Source: Actinomycetota bacterium
GTDB taxonomy: Bacteria > Actinomycetota > Acidimicrobiia > Acidimicrobiales > MedAcidi-G1
Direction: 5' to 3'
Length of the DNA: 64,000 nucleotides
Assembly (NCBI GenBank): GCA_014381745.1
Contig: JACNLA010000018.1
Span: 1-64,000 of the forward strand
Shown here in pieces: positions 28,364 through 36,802 of the stretch (positions are counted from its first letter, which is position 1; each line of letters starts with the position of its first letter). The translations under genes were made by a program, and so were the position numbers. Below the pieces are notes generated by a model. The model worked only from the letters and a program-made list of their open reading frames with translations, had not been told where the DNA came from and made no database searches.

Positions 28364-28432
28364 AGGGCACCTCCGTCTTGTTGTTCTGTCTGGCGATACC
28401 GGCCCGAAATGGCGAATCGCGATTGGGTACAC

Positions 28433-29206
28433 CTAGAGGTCGAGCTCCAGTTGGGAGAGAGCGTCTCCAACCATTGGGACGACCGACAACAGGATGAACG
28501 CCGGCAGGATGCAGGTGACAAGTGGAAAGAGCATTCTCACCGGCACCTTGCGGGCACGCACCTCAGCGCGCCGCCGGGCACGCAACCTGAGGTCGGCTGC
28601 CGCCGACTCCAGAGCAGGCCCAACAGGTGCACCGTGCCTGATGGCGGCAACCAGCGCAGCAACAAGAGGCCGCCCGGGCTCACCCAGAACGGGTCGTAGA
28701 CCGTCGACAGCATCTGCCAGCGACATGCCCTGTTCGGTTCTGCGAACCGCACCCAACACGGCAGACGAAGCGGGGCCAGCTCCTCTGGCCGCCGCCTCAG
28801 CGAGGGCCCGGCCGACAGGAAACCCGGCGCCCACACCCAGACGAATCAGACCCGCCAGCCAGGGCAGCTCATCGACGACCGCCTCTGCCTCAGCACGCTC
28901 GGTCCTGCGCCGTCTCCACCACGGCAGAACCCACGCCAGACCACCGACGAGGACGGCAAGGAAGGGCTGCACAGGAAGCAGGGGAACCGAGAGTGCGACG
29001 GCTCGTCCAAGACGCCTGTCCAGTGCGCTGTCATCGGGACGCTGGAACCGCGTCCGCAGATACCGCCCGAGTCGATCCAGCAGACCTGCCTGATCGGGCC
29101 TGATGGCAATGGCCGCCCTGGAACCGGCGAGTCGGTGTGCCGGCCTGCGGAAGCGCCAGGCTACGACCATCACCACCGTCACCCAGCTCAAACCCACGAG
29201 GCTCAT
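28433..29206 (-). CDS. tadC: TadC-like inner-membrane assembly protein
   Basis: A 257-residue T2SS_F-family protein. The cytosolic T2SSF domain is seen from LPWLAGLIRLGVGAGFPVGRAL (in part) to LRLRARRRAEVRARKVPVRMLFPLV, with a hydrophobic segment at the N-terminus, about two mid-protein and one at the C-terminus. It pairs with TadB, whose stop it overlaps (ATGA). Confidence 0.85.
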   Translation of the reverse strand: MSLVGLSWVTVVMVVAWRFRRPAHRLAGSRAAIAIRPDQAGLLDRLGRYLRTRFQRPDDSALDRRLGRAVALSVPLLPVQPFLAVLVGGLAWVLPWWRRRRTERAEAEAVVDELPWLAGLIRLGVGAGFPVGRALAEAAARGAGPASSAVLGAVRRTEQGMSLADAVDGLRPVLGEPGRPLVAALVAAIRHGAPVGPALESAAADLRLRARRRAEVRARKVPVRMLFPLVTCILPAFILLSVVPMVGDALSQLELDL

Positions 29207-29883
29207 CGGTCAGCCGCCGTGAGACGCCACATCCACCAGAGCCCGATGGCATCGAGGGTGAGTCCGACAATCACGATCACCAACCCTGACCCTGACTCGA
29301 TGAAGCCCGAAGACCGGAACGGGGTCATTATCACCGCGAAGGCGAGAGGGGCCAGAGCAACGACTCCAGCGGAGGCCCGTGCCTGGGTCGCGAGTGCCTG
29401 GGCCTCCTCGGCAACGGCCTCTTCGTCTCGCAGGGCCTCGGCCAACGACCCCAACAGGCCCGCTAACTCCCCACCGGCCATCGTTGCCAGGTCGACTGCT
29501 GCAACTACGAGGCCGACACGAGTACCCGGCCTGCGGTCCCTCCAGCGTTCAAGAGCCGTCCCGACCGGTGCCCCAGCCCTCAGATCACCCGTAAGGGTCT
29601 TCAGGTCCGCACCCAACGGACCGCCACCACCCGCGGCCTCCGAAAGAGACGATGTGAGCGTGGCGCCCGACTGAAGGGACCGGACCAACTCGTCGAGCAT
29701 GTCCGGAAGAGCCGCGTCGACCCGCCGAGACTGAGATCGCCACCTGTCCAGGAACTGACCAGGGAACCCGGATGAGCCCTCCCGCCAAGGTCGACGGGTC
29801 GCCTGCGGTGGCGGAACGAGCGCGGAGGCCGCCGCCAGAACAGATGCCACGAGGAGCCAGCCGGGCGAGACAGGCAACGACAT
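29203..29883 (-). CDS. tadB: TadB-like inner-membrane assembly protein
   Basis: About 226 residues with an N-terminal membrane anchor (PGWLLVASVLAAASALV) and a T2SSF domain (LPDMLDELVRSLQSGATL; ALATQARASAGVVALAPL) followed by C-terminal spans. I start at ATG 29883; the longer frame overlaps the end of tadA. The order tadZ-tadA-tadB-tadC is conserved. Confidence 0.85.
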   Translation of the reverse strand: MSLPVSPGWLLVASVLAAASALVPPPQATRRPWREGSSGFPGQFLDRWRSQSRRVDAALPDMLDELVRSLQSGATLTSSLSEAAGGGGPLGADLKTLTGDLRAGAPVGTALERWRDRRPGTRVGLVVAAVDLATMAGGELAGLLGSLAEALRDEEAVAEEAQALATQARASAGVVALAPLAFAVIMTPFRSSGFIESGSGLVIVIVGLTLDAIGLWWMWRLTAADR

Positions 29884-29903
29884 GGCTACGGAGTAGGGGT
29901 AGA

Positions 29904-31028
29904 TCACCGACCCCACCGCTCTCCGCTGGGTGGAACCCCGGCACCCACGACTACGCCGTCGGAGACAAGGGGCCTGCAAGCCGGCGTCTCGCCGGCCGGC
30001 CTCACCTCGAGCACATCGCTCACGTTGCGGGAGACCCCGTCCCGGGCCATGTGAACGATCAGGTCAACGCTCCCGGCAACCATCGCCTCAGCCACCGCTG
30101 ATGAGAGACCCGGCGCCGCCAGCAGGACCATGTTGGCAAGCCTCTTGAGGGCGTCATCGGCGCTGTTGGCATGGCAGGTCGACAGGGAACCGTCGTGTCC
30201 TGTGTTGAGCGCCTGAAGCATGTCGAACGCCTCCGCACCACGAACCTCTCCCACAACGATCCGGTCGGGCCGCATTCGAAGGGAGTTGCGGACGAGTTCC
30301 CTGACCGTGACCTCGCCCACGCCCTCACAGTTGGGGGGCCGTGCCTCAAGCCGGACCACATGTGTGGCGTCAAGCGACAGTTCGGCCGCATCCTCAACGG
30401 TTACGAGGCGCTCGGTCGGGTCGACAGCTCCGGCCAGCGCGCCCAGAAGGGTGGTCTTTCCAGACCCGGTTCCGCCGCTGACCACCAGATTGCATCGGAG
30501 TTGCACGGCTCGCCGCAGCAGGTCAGCGACAGAGGAAGATGCCATGTCGTCGAGGCCGAACCGGACGTTTCCGAAGCGGCGGATGGTGATACAGGGACCA
30601 TCCACGGCAATGGGCGGCACCACCACGTTCACCCTGGATCCGTCCAGAAGGCGACCGTCAGCCCAGGGGCTGGACCGGTCCACTCGACGACCCGTCGGTG
30701 CCACCACCCTCTCAACCAGCCGATCCAGCTCCTGAGATTCAAGCCTCACCTCGGTCCGCTCCAGGATCCCCCGGCGTTCCACGTAGACGGCGTCGGGACC
30801 GTTGACCATCACCTCGGTCACCGACCCGTCGGCAAAGAGAGATTCGAGAGCTCCGAGACCAGATATTCGGGCCAGGACATCGTCGACCACCTGCTTGCGG
30901 GCCACCGGCCCCAATAGAGGTTCTCTCCTGGCTACAACGGCTTCGACCAGTGCAAGTGGGTCGCCAACGGAATCGGATCCGAGCAGATCGAGGACCTCGC
31001 TGTGGACCGCCGTAACCATGCCGGTCAT
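29904..31028 (-). CDS. tadA: TadA/CpaF pilus assembly ATPase
   Basis: A 374-residue secretion ATPase. It shows EVMVNGPDAVYVERRG, Arg-rich SRVNVVVPPIAVDGPCITIR, Walker A SGGTGSGKTT, the Asp box VTVEDAAEL, Walker B with RIVVGEVRG, and the His box GHDGSLSTCHANS. It powers Flp pilus extension at the cytoplasmic face. It overlaps tadZ by ATGA. Confidence 0.95.
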   Translation of the reverse strand: MTGMVTAVHSEVLDLLGSDSVGDPLALVEAVVARREPLLGPVARKQVVDDVLARISGLGALESLFADGSVTEVMVNGPDAVYVERRGILERTEVRLESQELDRLVERVVAPTGRRVDRSSPWADGRLLDGSRVNVVVPPIAVDGPCITIRRFGNVRFGLDDMASSSVADLLRRAVQLRCNLVVSGGTGSGKTTLLGALAGAVDPTERLVTVEDAAELSLDATHVVRLEARPPNCEGVGEVTVRELVRNSLRMRPDRIVVGEVRGAEAFDMLQALNTGHDGSLSTCHANSADDALKRLANMVLLAAPGLSSAVAEAMVAGSVDLIVHMARDGVSRNVSDVLEVRPAGETPACRPLVSDGVVVGAGVPPSGERWGR

Positions 31029-31702
31029 CTCGCGGCCCCGACTGCCCTCAGGAGCGAGCGAGGAGCCCGTCTGGCCAACAGGCCCGAATCGACTGCGCGG
31101 GCGACTGCAGGATCCACAAGGACCTGGGTTGACACGGCTGCGCCGACGACTGCTTCGACGTCGGCCCGGTCGAGGGCTCGACCCGGTTCAACCACGAGGA
31201 CCACCTCGCTCGGCCTGCGCACCTGGCGCCCGACCCTCCGCAGTGCCAGATAGCAGGCCCTGGTGACGAGGACCGAGCGTGAGGCCAGGTCGAGCAGTGG
31301 GTCAACAAGGGCGGGCGGCGGTCCGCCGGGCGGGAGTGACGTCCAGATGTCGCCTGCATCCACGACCACGGTCTCGGTTCGCTCACCCAGGTGCTCAACA
31401 AGCGTGGCCAACCGGTTGGGATCCGCTGATCCCCACTCAGCGCTACCGCGCCCGACGACCCGGGCGCCGCCAGGGACGTCGATGGCGAGACCATCGAGGG
31501 CCTCTGTGCCGGCACCACCGGTGGCAGAACACCAGTCAACGATCCCCGAACCAGTTCCGTCCACCCCGAGCACCGCCGGTAGATCACCGGCAAGGTCGAC
31601 GAGCAGAGGGTTTTCGCCTCGACGGCAAGCTTCGAGGGCTATCGCAGCAGACACCACCGTGGTGCCCACCCCGCCCTTGAGGGACCAACAGACAACCACC
31701 AT
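31025..31702 (-). CDS. tadZ: TadZ/CpaE-like MinD-family ATPase
   Basis: A 225-residue deviant-Walker ATPase with CWSLKGGVGTTVVSAA at the N-terminus, LLVDLAGDLPAVLG, and VVVDAGD. The receiver-like N-terminal domain of CpaE is missing, so this is a short form. It probably marks the polar or cell site for Tad assembly. It is the first gene of the operon. Confidence 0.8.
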   Translation of the reverse strand: MVVVCWSLKGGVGTTVVSAAIALEACRRGENPLLVDLAGDLPAVLGVDGTGSGIVDWCSATGGAGTEALDGLAIDVPGGARVVGRGSAEWGSADPNRLATLVEHLGERTETVVVDAGDIWTSLPPGGPPPALVDPLLDLASRSVLVTRACYLALRRVGRQVRRPSEVVLVVEPGRALDRADVEAVVGAAVSTQVLVDPAVARAVDSGLLARRAPRSLLRAVGAAR

Positions 31703-31847
31703 GACGCCTCCCGACGTGTTGAACCACAGCGGGGGAGGCTGAAATCACGAACCGAAGGTCGTGTTCGAACGCTACCGGGTGCCGGCCAGACAGCCAACGG
31801 TGCAGTCGAGGCGTCGGGCGACGCTGACCTCTCTCCTGTCGACACCT

Positions 31848-31864
31848 GTGACGGCCACCGTCAC
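31848..31864. promoter_or_regulatory. Perfect 17-bp palindrome in the tadZ/HAD divergent region
   Basis: GTGACGG-CCA-CCGTCAC, immediately upstream of the HAD gene's TAGGAT box. It may be an operator shared by the divergent tad operon and HAD gene or a hairpin; no regulator is evident. The rest of 31703-31881 shows only a short CACGA/TCGTG dyad. Confidence 0.4.
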
Positions 31865-31881
31865 GTCGTAGGATCATCGTC

Positions 31882-32661
31882 GTGGAGGCGGCATTTTTTG
31901 ACCTCGACAAGACGATCATCGCCCGGGCCTCGATGGCCGCCTATGTCCCTGCGCTTCGGCGAGCCGGATACCTGAACGCCCCAATGGCCGTACGTGCCGC
32001 ATGGGGCCAGGTGCTGTTCCGCTTCTTCGGAGCCAACGATGAGAAGATGAACAAGGCCATGACCACGGCTCTGAAGCTGGCTGCCGGATGGGAACAGGAG
32101 GGTCTCCGGCGCATAGCCAGCGAGCACCTCACCGAGTTGATTGAGCCGATCGTCTACGACGAGGCGCTCGACCTTCTCGATCACCACAGGGCCGAGGGTC
32201 GCATGCTCGTACTGGTCTCAGCCGCACCGATCGAAATTGTGGAACCAATGGCAGCCCACCTGCACATCCCGAAGGCAATAGCCACGACGCCGCTCGTCGA
32301 CGCTGACGGTTGTTACACCGGTGAGGTCGAGTTCTACGCTCACGGCACCGACAAAGCCGCCGCCATCAGGAAACTCGCAGACGAAGAGGACTTGGACCTT
32401 GAAGGCTCATGGGCCTATTCGGACTCAGCAACCGACCTGCCGATGCTGGAGTCGGTCGGTCACCCGGTGGCGGTCAACCCCGACCGGGAGTTGCGTCGCG
32501 AGGCGGCAAGGCGAGAGTGGCCGGTTTTGGAGTTCGAGAACCCCGTTCCCCTCGGTGACCGTATTCCGATCGACCGGAACTGGGTCGTTGCAACCGTCCT
32601 CACCTTTGCCGTGTTCTTCGGGTTGACGTCGGTGATCCGACGGATGCGGCGCCGAGCCTGA
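31882..32661 (+). CDS. HAD-IB phosphatase with C-terminal membrane anchor
   Basis: A 259-residue SerB-like HAD protein. Motif I is FFDLDKTII, motif II VLVSAAP, the Lys is in GTDKAAAIRKLA, and motif III is AYSDSATDLPML. The C-terminus has one hydrophobic span (VVATVLTFAVFFGLTSVI) and a basic end, so the enzyme should be tethered to the membrane with the active site in the cytosol. The phosphoester substrate is unknown. A TAGGAT box at 31869-31874 is seven bases before the GTG start. Confidence 0.85.
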   Translation: MEAAFFDLDKTIIARASMAAYVPALRRAGYLNAPMAVRAAWGQVLFRFFGANDEKMNKAMTTALKLAAGWEQEGLRRIASEHLTELIEPIVYDEALDLLDHHRAEGRMLVLVSAAPIEIVEPMAAHLHIPKAIATTPLVDADGCYTGEVEFYAHGTDKAAAIRKLADEEDLDLEGSWAYSDSATDLPMLESVGHPVAVNPDRELRREAARREWPVLEFENPVPLGDRIPIDRNWVVATVLTFAVFFGLTSVIRRMRRRA

Positions 32662-32686
32662 CCCTGCTGATGGCCGGTTGAACCGG

Positions 32687-32761
32687 TCAGATGGAGCGAA
32701 CCTTGCGCACGGCAACAGCCACGAGAGCCGCCAGCGCTGCGAGCATCACAAACTTCTTCAT
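32687..32761 (-). CDS. Tiny membrane peptide, DLW-39-like
   Basis: A possible 24-codon gene encoding MKKFVMLAALAALVAVAVR plus a short basic end. It resembles the actinobacterial DLW-39 microproteins (Met-Lys-Lys, Leu/Ala helix, Arg-rich tail) but lacks the DLW tail. No Shine-Dalgarno is visible. Convergent with the HAD gene; could be chance. Confidence 0.35.
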   Translation of the reverse strand: MKKFVMLAALAALVAVAVRKVRSI

Positions 32762-32863
32762 GACGGGAATGATAGGGCCAGGTTGCCCGGTCGGGACCAG
32801 CCGAACCTTCAATAGGCGTCCGGACCGTGTGCAAACGTCTCCCGGTCGCCTACCGTCACCATC

Positions 32864-32959
32864 GGAGGTGTCTGAGTACCTGGTGGGCTCCCCCGCCTTC
32901 AAAGCGGGTGGGACGGGCGATCCCCGTCCGGCGGGTTCGATTCCCGTCCACCTCCGCCA
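32864..32959 (+). tRNA. selC: tRNA-Sec (anticodon UCA)
   Basis: A 96-base selenocysteine tRNA. The acceptor GGAGGTG pairs with CACCTCC, followed by G and an encoded CCA. The anticodon arm CCCGC-CTTCAAA-GCGGG has TCA at 32899-32901. A long variable arm, GGACGGG with CCCGTCC, and the T arm GCGGG-TTCGATT-CCCGT complete it. The eight-base acceptor stem ends in a T/C mismatch. Together with selA and selB 13 kb away it indicates UGA decoding as selenocysteine. Confidence 0.95.
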
Positions 32960-33014
32960 CGCCTGGCCGGCTGAGGCTGGGCGAGCCGTCGTCTCCGCCG
33001 ACCAGCCGGGCCGG

Positions 33015-33953
33015 TCAGACCGCCAGAAGGTCTCGTGCCCCGGTGTCGCTGCTCGGATGGCGCAGCTTGGACATGGCCCTGGCCTCGATCTGACGGATGC
33101 GCTCCCTGGTCAGCTCGAAGTGGTCGCCGACCTCCTCGAGGGTGCGGGGCTCGCCGCGGTCGAGGCCGAAACGCAGCTTCAGGATCTCTCGCTCGCGGCT
33201 GTCGAGGGGCGCCAGCAGACGGCTGATCTCCTCTGGGAGGAGCGCCGTGGCGGCAACCTCGAAGGGTGAGTCGGCCGACCTGTCCTCGACCACGTCTCCC
33301 AGTTCGGCATCACCGTCCTCACGGAGTGGCTCGCTGAGAGACAGAGGCTCAGCTGCGAAGCGGAGAGCCTCGGTGACCTTCTCTTCGGTCATCTCGACCT
33401 CGACAGCCAGCTCGGCGAGGGTCGCCGGGCGACCGAAACGAAGTTCCAGACGGGAGCGGGCCTTTTGAAGACGTGCCAGGGTGTCGCCGGCGTGCACCGG
33501 GAGCCTGATTGTTCGGCCCGTGTTGGCGATTCCGCGGGTGATCGCCTGACGGATCCACCAGGTTGCGTAGGTCGAGAACTTGAAGCCCTTGCGCCAGTCG
33601 AACTTCTCGACGGCGTGCATGAGGCCCAGGTTTCCCTCCTGGATCAGGTCCAGAAGCGGCAGCCCCGAAGCCTGATACTTCTTGGCAATGGACACCACGA
33701 GGCGCAGGTTGGATTGCACGAACGTTCGAACGGCCTCGTCGCCACGGCGGAGATTGCGTCGCATCTCGCGCCTCCGTGCCGGTGTGAGACCATCGCCCGT
33801 CTTATCGAGTTCCTCTCGGGCTGCGGCACCCTTCTCGATCTGCTGGGCGAGCCGGACCTCGCCCTCCTTGGTCAACAGTGGGTACTGACCTATGTCTGTG
33901 AGATAAAGCCTGACGAGGTCTTCCTCGTCCCGTTCGACCCGCTCCTTGGCCAC
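33015..33953 (-). CDS. RNA polymerase sigma-70 family factor, group 1/2
   Basis: A 312-residue sigma factor without the long acidic N-terminus of primary sigmas. Region 1.2 is DLVRLYLTDIGQYPLLT. Region 2 has NLRLVVSIAKKY, DLIQEGNLGLMHAVEKFD and KFSTYATWWIRQAI. Region 3 lies around TIRLPVH. Region 4.2 helix-turn-helix is TLEEVGDHFELTRERIRQIE. It could be the housekeeping sigma in a short form or a group-2 paralog. The GTG start has GGAGGAG upstream. A CRP-like box lies about 180 bases upstream. Confidence 0.92.
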   Translation of the reverse strand: MAKERVERDEEDLVRLYLTDIGQYPLLTKEGEVRLAQQIEKGAAAREELDKTGDGLTPARRREMRRNLRRGDEAVRTFVQSNLRLVVSIAKKYQASGLPLLDLIQEGNLGLMHAVEKFDWRKGFKFSTYATWWIRQAITRGIANTGRTIRLPVHAGDTLARLQKARSRLELRFGRPATLAELAVEVEMTEEKVTEALRFAAEPLSLSEPLREDGDAELGDVVEDRSADSPFEVAATALLPEEISRLLAPLDSREREILKLRFGLDRGEPRTLEEVGDHFELTRERIRQIEARAMSKLRHPSSDTGARDLLAV

Positions 33954-34129
33954 CCTTGCGTCTCCTCCTGCCGGGGCAGCACCTTCAGCGGCTTCGCCAT
34001 CTCGCCGCCTCGGATGCTCACCGAGTTCTGATCGCCTGTTCGTGTACCGGGGGAGCTTTGCAACAGCAGTCCTGCCCGCCCCGATTGCGGGTCACCCTAT
34101 CGACCGGTTCGTCATCCACCACACGAAAT

Positions 34130-34145
34130 TGTGACGCCCGTCACC
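34130..34145. promoter_or_regulatory. CRP-like palindrome
   Basis: TGTGA-N6-TCACC, one base off the CRP/FNR consensus TGTGA-N6-TCACA, with a 14-bp perfect core GTGACGCCCGTCAC. It lies in the 229-base gap between nadE's stop and the sigma gene's start, where it could act on the sigma promoter. Nothing else clear is seen in that gap. Confidence 0.4.
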
Positions 34146-34182
34146 AGAGCCAGCGAGGCCGAGTTGAGCGGCTCAAACGGCC

Positions 34183-35874
34183 TCAACCGCTGTAGCGGTT
34201 GACCACCGGGAGACGCCGATCCCTACCGAAACCCTTGCGGCTGACCCTGGTTCCGGGAGGCGTCTGGCGCCGCTTGAACTCGGCCGCATCGACGAGTTGG
34301 GTGATCCGGTCGACCATCTCGCCGTCGAAACCGTCGGCCACCAGCTCGGCCCGGGTCAGGTCGCCCTCTATGTAGGCCTCCAGCATCGGATCCAGAACCT
34401 CGTATGGAGGGAGGCTCTGGTCGTCACGCTGGTCGGGTCGCAACTCGGCGGACGGTGGCTTGGAGATGATTCCCTCCGGGATCACCGGACCGTCAATCTG
34501 GGCGTTGCGCCACCGTGCCAGCTCGTAGACGGTCAGCTTGTAGATGTCCTTGATCACAGCGAAGGCTCCTGCCGTGTCGCCGTAGAGGGTCGAATAGCCG
34601 ACCGCAGATTCGCTCTTGTTTCCGGTGGTAAGCACAAGCCATCCGAGGGAGTTTGCGTGTGCCATCAACAGGACTCCCCGAATGCGGGCCTGAAGGTTCT
34701 CGTCGGTCGGCCCGGTCGGAACTGTTCCCAACGACCCTTCCAGAAGTCCCACAAGAGAGGCGTGGGCGTCCTCGATGTGGATCGTCCGATGGTCGATACC
34801 GAGCGTCGTAGCAAGTTCTGTGGCGTCAGACACCGAGTGTCCACTCGAGTAACGGGACGGCATGAGCACCCCGTGTACGTGGTCCGGGCCGAGGGCATCG
34901 GCTGCGATCGTCGCTACCAGAGCCGAGTCGATGCCACCGGAGAGGCCGAGGCAGATGTCGGTGAAACCGCTCTTGGTCACGTAATCGCGGGTGGCGGTCA
35001 CAAGGGCCCCGTACAGCTCGGCTAGAGGGTCCAGAGGGTCTAGAGGCGTGGCCACCACATGGTCGGGTCGATCGACCTTGTCCGAAACCCCTATGACCGG
35101 AAGGCCGGTCTCAGCGACCGGAACGTGTGTGACGTCGATGTCAACGATGACCACGGCTTCATCGAACCTTGGTGCCCTGGCGATGATCTGCCCGGCTGGG
35201 TCGGCGACCATTGATCCGCCGTCGAACACCAGCTCATCCTGGCCTCCGACCAGGTTCACGTAGACGACGGGGACACCGGAGGAGGCAGCCGTTGCAACCA
35301 CCACCGCCTCTCGTTCGGCCAACATGCCTCTGTGAAACGGGGATCCGTTGATGGCAACCAACAACTCGGCGCCACCTTCCACGAGACCGCCTACAGGGCC
35401 ATCAGCCACCCAGAGATCCTCACAAACCACGAAGCCGACCCGGATCCCTCCGATCTCGTAAAGCTGCAGTGGCTCCACGCCCGACACGAAGTGGCGTGCC
35501 TCGTCGAACACGTCGTAGTTCGGTAGCGCACGCTTGTGGTAGACGCCGACAAGCCCGCCTTCGTGGCACACCGCAGCCGCGTTCTGTACCCCACCGGAGG
35601 CAGAACCCTTTGGGGCCCCGTCGGGAAAGCCGATTACGAGGGCACAACTGCCGCTGGAACCTGCCACGACCTCGACAGCAGAGCGACAGTCGGTGACGAA
35701 TCCGGGTTTCAGGACGAGGTCCTCAAGGGGATAACCGGCGACGGTCATTTCGGGAAAGACCGCCAGGTCACACCCGTCTACCTGGTCGAGCACGCTACGG
35801 ATGCGCTCCACATTCCCGTCCAGATCGCCTACAACCGAGTTGGTCTGGACCATGGCGACTCGCACCCGGCTCAT
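34183..35874 (-). CDS. nadE: Glutamine-dependent NAD synthetase
   Basis: A 563-residue enzyme making NAD from deamido-NAD. The N-terminal nitrilase-type glutaminase domain has Glu in VFPEMTVAGYP, Lys in VYHKRALPNYDVF and Cys in FVVCEDLW. The C-terminal synthetase domain has the ATP pyrophosphatase loop LGLSGGIDSALVATI, then LMPSRYSSGHS and TTGNKSESAVGYSTLYGD. A TACGCT box six bases before the ATG suggests leaderless expression. Confidence 0.96.
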   Translation of the reverse strand: MSRVRVAMVQTNSVVGDLDGNVERIRSVLDQVDGCDLAVFPEMTVAGYPLEDLVLKPGFVTDCRSAVEVVAGSSGSCALVIGFPDGAPKGSASGGVQNAAAVCHEGGLVGVYHKRALPNYDVFDEARHFVSGVEPLQLYEIGGIRVGFVVCEDLWVADGPVGGLVEGGAELLVAINGSPFHRGMLAEREAVVVATAASSGVPVVYVNLVGGQDELVFDGGSMVADPAGQIIARAPRFDEAVVIVDIDVTHVPVAETGLPVIGVSDKVDRPDHVVATPLDPLDPLAELYGALVTATRDYVTKSGFTDICLGLSGGIDSALVATIAADALGPDHVHGVLMPSRYSSGHSVSDATELATTLGIDHRTIHIEDAHASLVGLLEGSLGTVPTGPTDENLQARIRGVLLMAHANSLGWLVLTTGNKSESAVGYSTLYGDTAGAFAVIKDIYKLTVYELARWRNAQIDGPVIPEGIISKPPSAELRPDQRDDQSLPPYEVLDPMLEAYIEGDLTRAELVADGFDGEMVDRITQLVDAAEFKRRQTPPGTRVSRKGFGRDRRLPVVNRYSG

Positions 35875-35909
35875 GGGTGCAGCGTACAGAACGAGCCGTA
35901 GAACGGCCG

Positions 35910-35937
35910 AGGCCCCCGGTGGGGGAACCGGGGGCCT
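35910..35937 (-). terminator. GC-rich hairpin after the His/Met-rich gene
   Basis: AGGCCCCCGGT / ACCGGGGGCCT, 11 bp perfect with a six-base loop, 25 bases after the stop of the secreted protein gene. No T-run follows on the minus strand, so it is either a U-tract-less actinobacterial terminator or a 3' stabilizer. Confidence 0.6.
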
Positions 35938-35961
35938 GGCGGGGGAGTGTTGTTTGGGAGG

Positions 35962-36651
35962 TCAGGCGCCGTGGCCCTGACTCCCATGATCCATGCCACC
36001 CATACCGCCCATGTCGCCCATACCGCTCATGTCGCCCATGCCGCTCATGCCGCTCATGCCGCCCATGCCGCCCATACCGCCGGGGCGCATTCCGCCCATA
36101 CCGCCCATGCCGCCGGGCATCTCACCGTTCATTCGTGCCGTGATCCGCTCACTCAGCCCCGACAACATCTCGTCTGCCTTAGCCTGATCGATCTTGCCGT
36201 CGGCAACTGCCTGGCCGATGTGCTCACCTGCAAACTCCACCTGCTGTGTGATCAGACCGTCCAGGTCATCACCAGCCAGTTCGGCGATGGTTGCTCCATC
36301 TTTCAGCTGGGACCTCAGGCCCTCACTGTCGAGTCCCAAGAACTCGGCTGTTGCAGCAAGACGCTCACCATGGCCGCCGGCACCAGGAGCCACGGCCCCG
36401 TCATGACCGGCACCACCATGACCGCCGGCACCAGGAGCCATAGCCCCGTCATGACCGGCACCACCATGACCGCCGGCACCAGGAGCCACGGCCACATCAT
36501 GTTGATGCTGGGCCGCCGGCACCTCGGTTTCGGCCTCGGTCTGGGCGCCTGCCACCGTGACCAGCGACACGACCATCGAGGCAGCCGCCAGAACCACCGA
36601 TCCGACAACCAGACCGGCTGTCGTTCCTCCACTCAAGTTGATCTTCTTCAT
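35962..36651 (-). CDS. Secreted His/Met/Gly-rich repeat protein
   Basis: A 229-residue export substrate. A basic start and hydrophobic segment (AGLVVGSVVLAAASMVVSLV) form a signal or anchor ending near AGA. It is followed by about 2.5 copies of a 16-residue repeat, APGAGGHGGAGHDGAM. A helical middle, TAEFLGLDSEGLRSQL to ADEMLSGLSERI, recalls small helical repeat domains in other secreted actinobacterial proteins. The C-terminus is built of Met-Gly-Gly and Met-Ser-Gly steps with His-Gly at the end. His and Met clusters suggest binding of copper or another soft metal outside the membrane; this is inference. GGAGAG precedes the ATG. Confidence 0.8.
   Translation of the reverse strand: MKKINLSGGTTAGLVVGSVVLAAASMVVSLVTVAGAQTEAETEVPAAQHQHDVAVAPGAGGHGGAGHDGAMAPGAGGHGGAGHDGAVAPGAGGHGERLAATAEFLGLDSEGLRSQLKDGATIAELAGDDLDGLITQQVEFAGEHIGQAVADGKIDQAKADEMLSGLSERITARMNGEMPGGMGGMGGMRPGGMGGMGGMSGMSGMGDMSGMGDMGGMGGMDHGSQGHGA
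36376..36493. repeat. 48-bp in-frame tandem repeat
   Basis: The unit beginning GCCGGCACCAGGAGCCA on the plus strand recurs at 36376, 36424 and 36472, exactly 48 bp apart; the third copy is partial. It encodes the 16-residue His/Gly repeat of the secreted protein. Near-identical copies imply recent duplication and likely copy-number variation between strains. Confidence 0.9.
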
Positions 36652-36755
36652 CTGCGGACTCTCCTGTCCTCGGGTACAGGTAGATGTTCGCTAGACGAGA
36701 TGATTCCCCTGAGATGGACGTGTTAGGGATCTGTGATCGACTTCGGGGTACGCGC

Positions 36756-36784
36756 GAGGGCCCCGGGTGCAACCCGGGGCCCTC
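36756..36784 (-). terminator. Terminator hairpin after glnII
   Basis: A perfect 13-bp stem GAGGGCCCCGGGT / ACCCGGGGCCCTC with a three-base loop, 18 bases after the glnII stop. Very stable; no T-run on the minus strand. Confidence 0.75.
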
Positions 36785-36802
36785 ATAGCGAATGCTCCGT
36801 GG

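Noticed and set aside
36376-36493. CRISPR array
   Set aside because: The 48-bp units are contiguous, in frame and coding, with no spacers.
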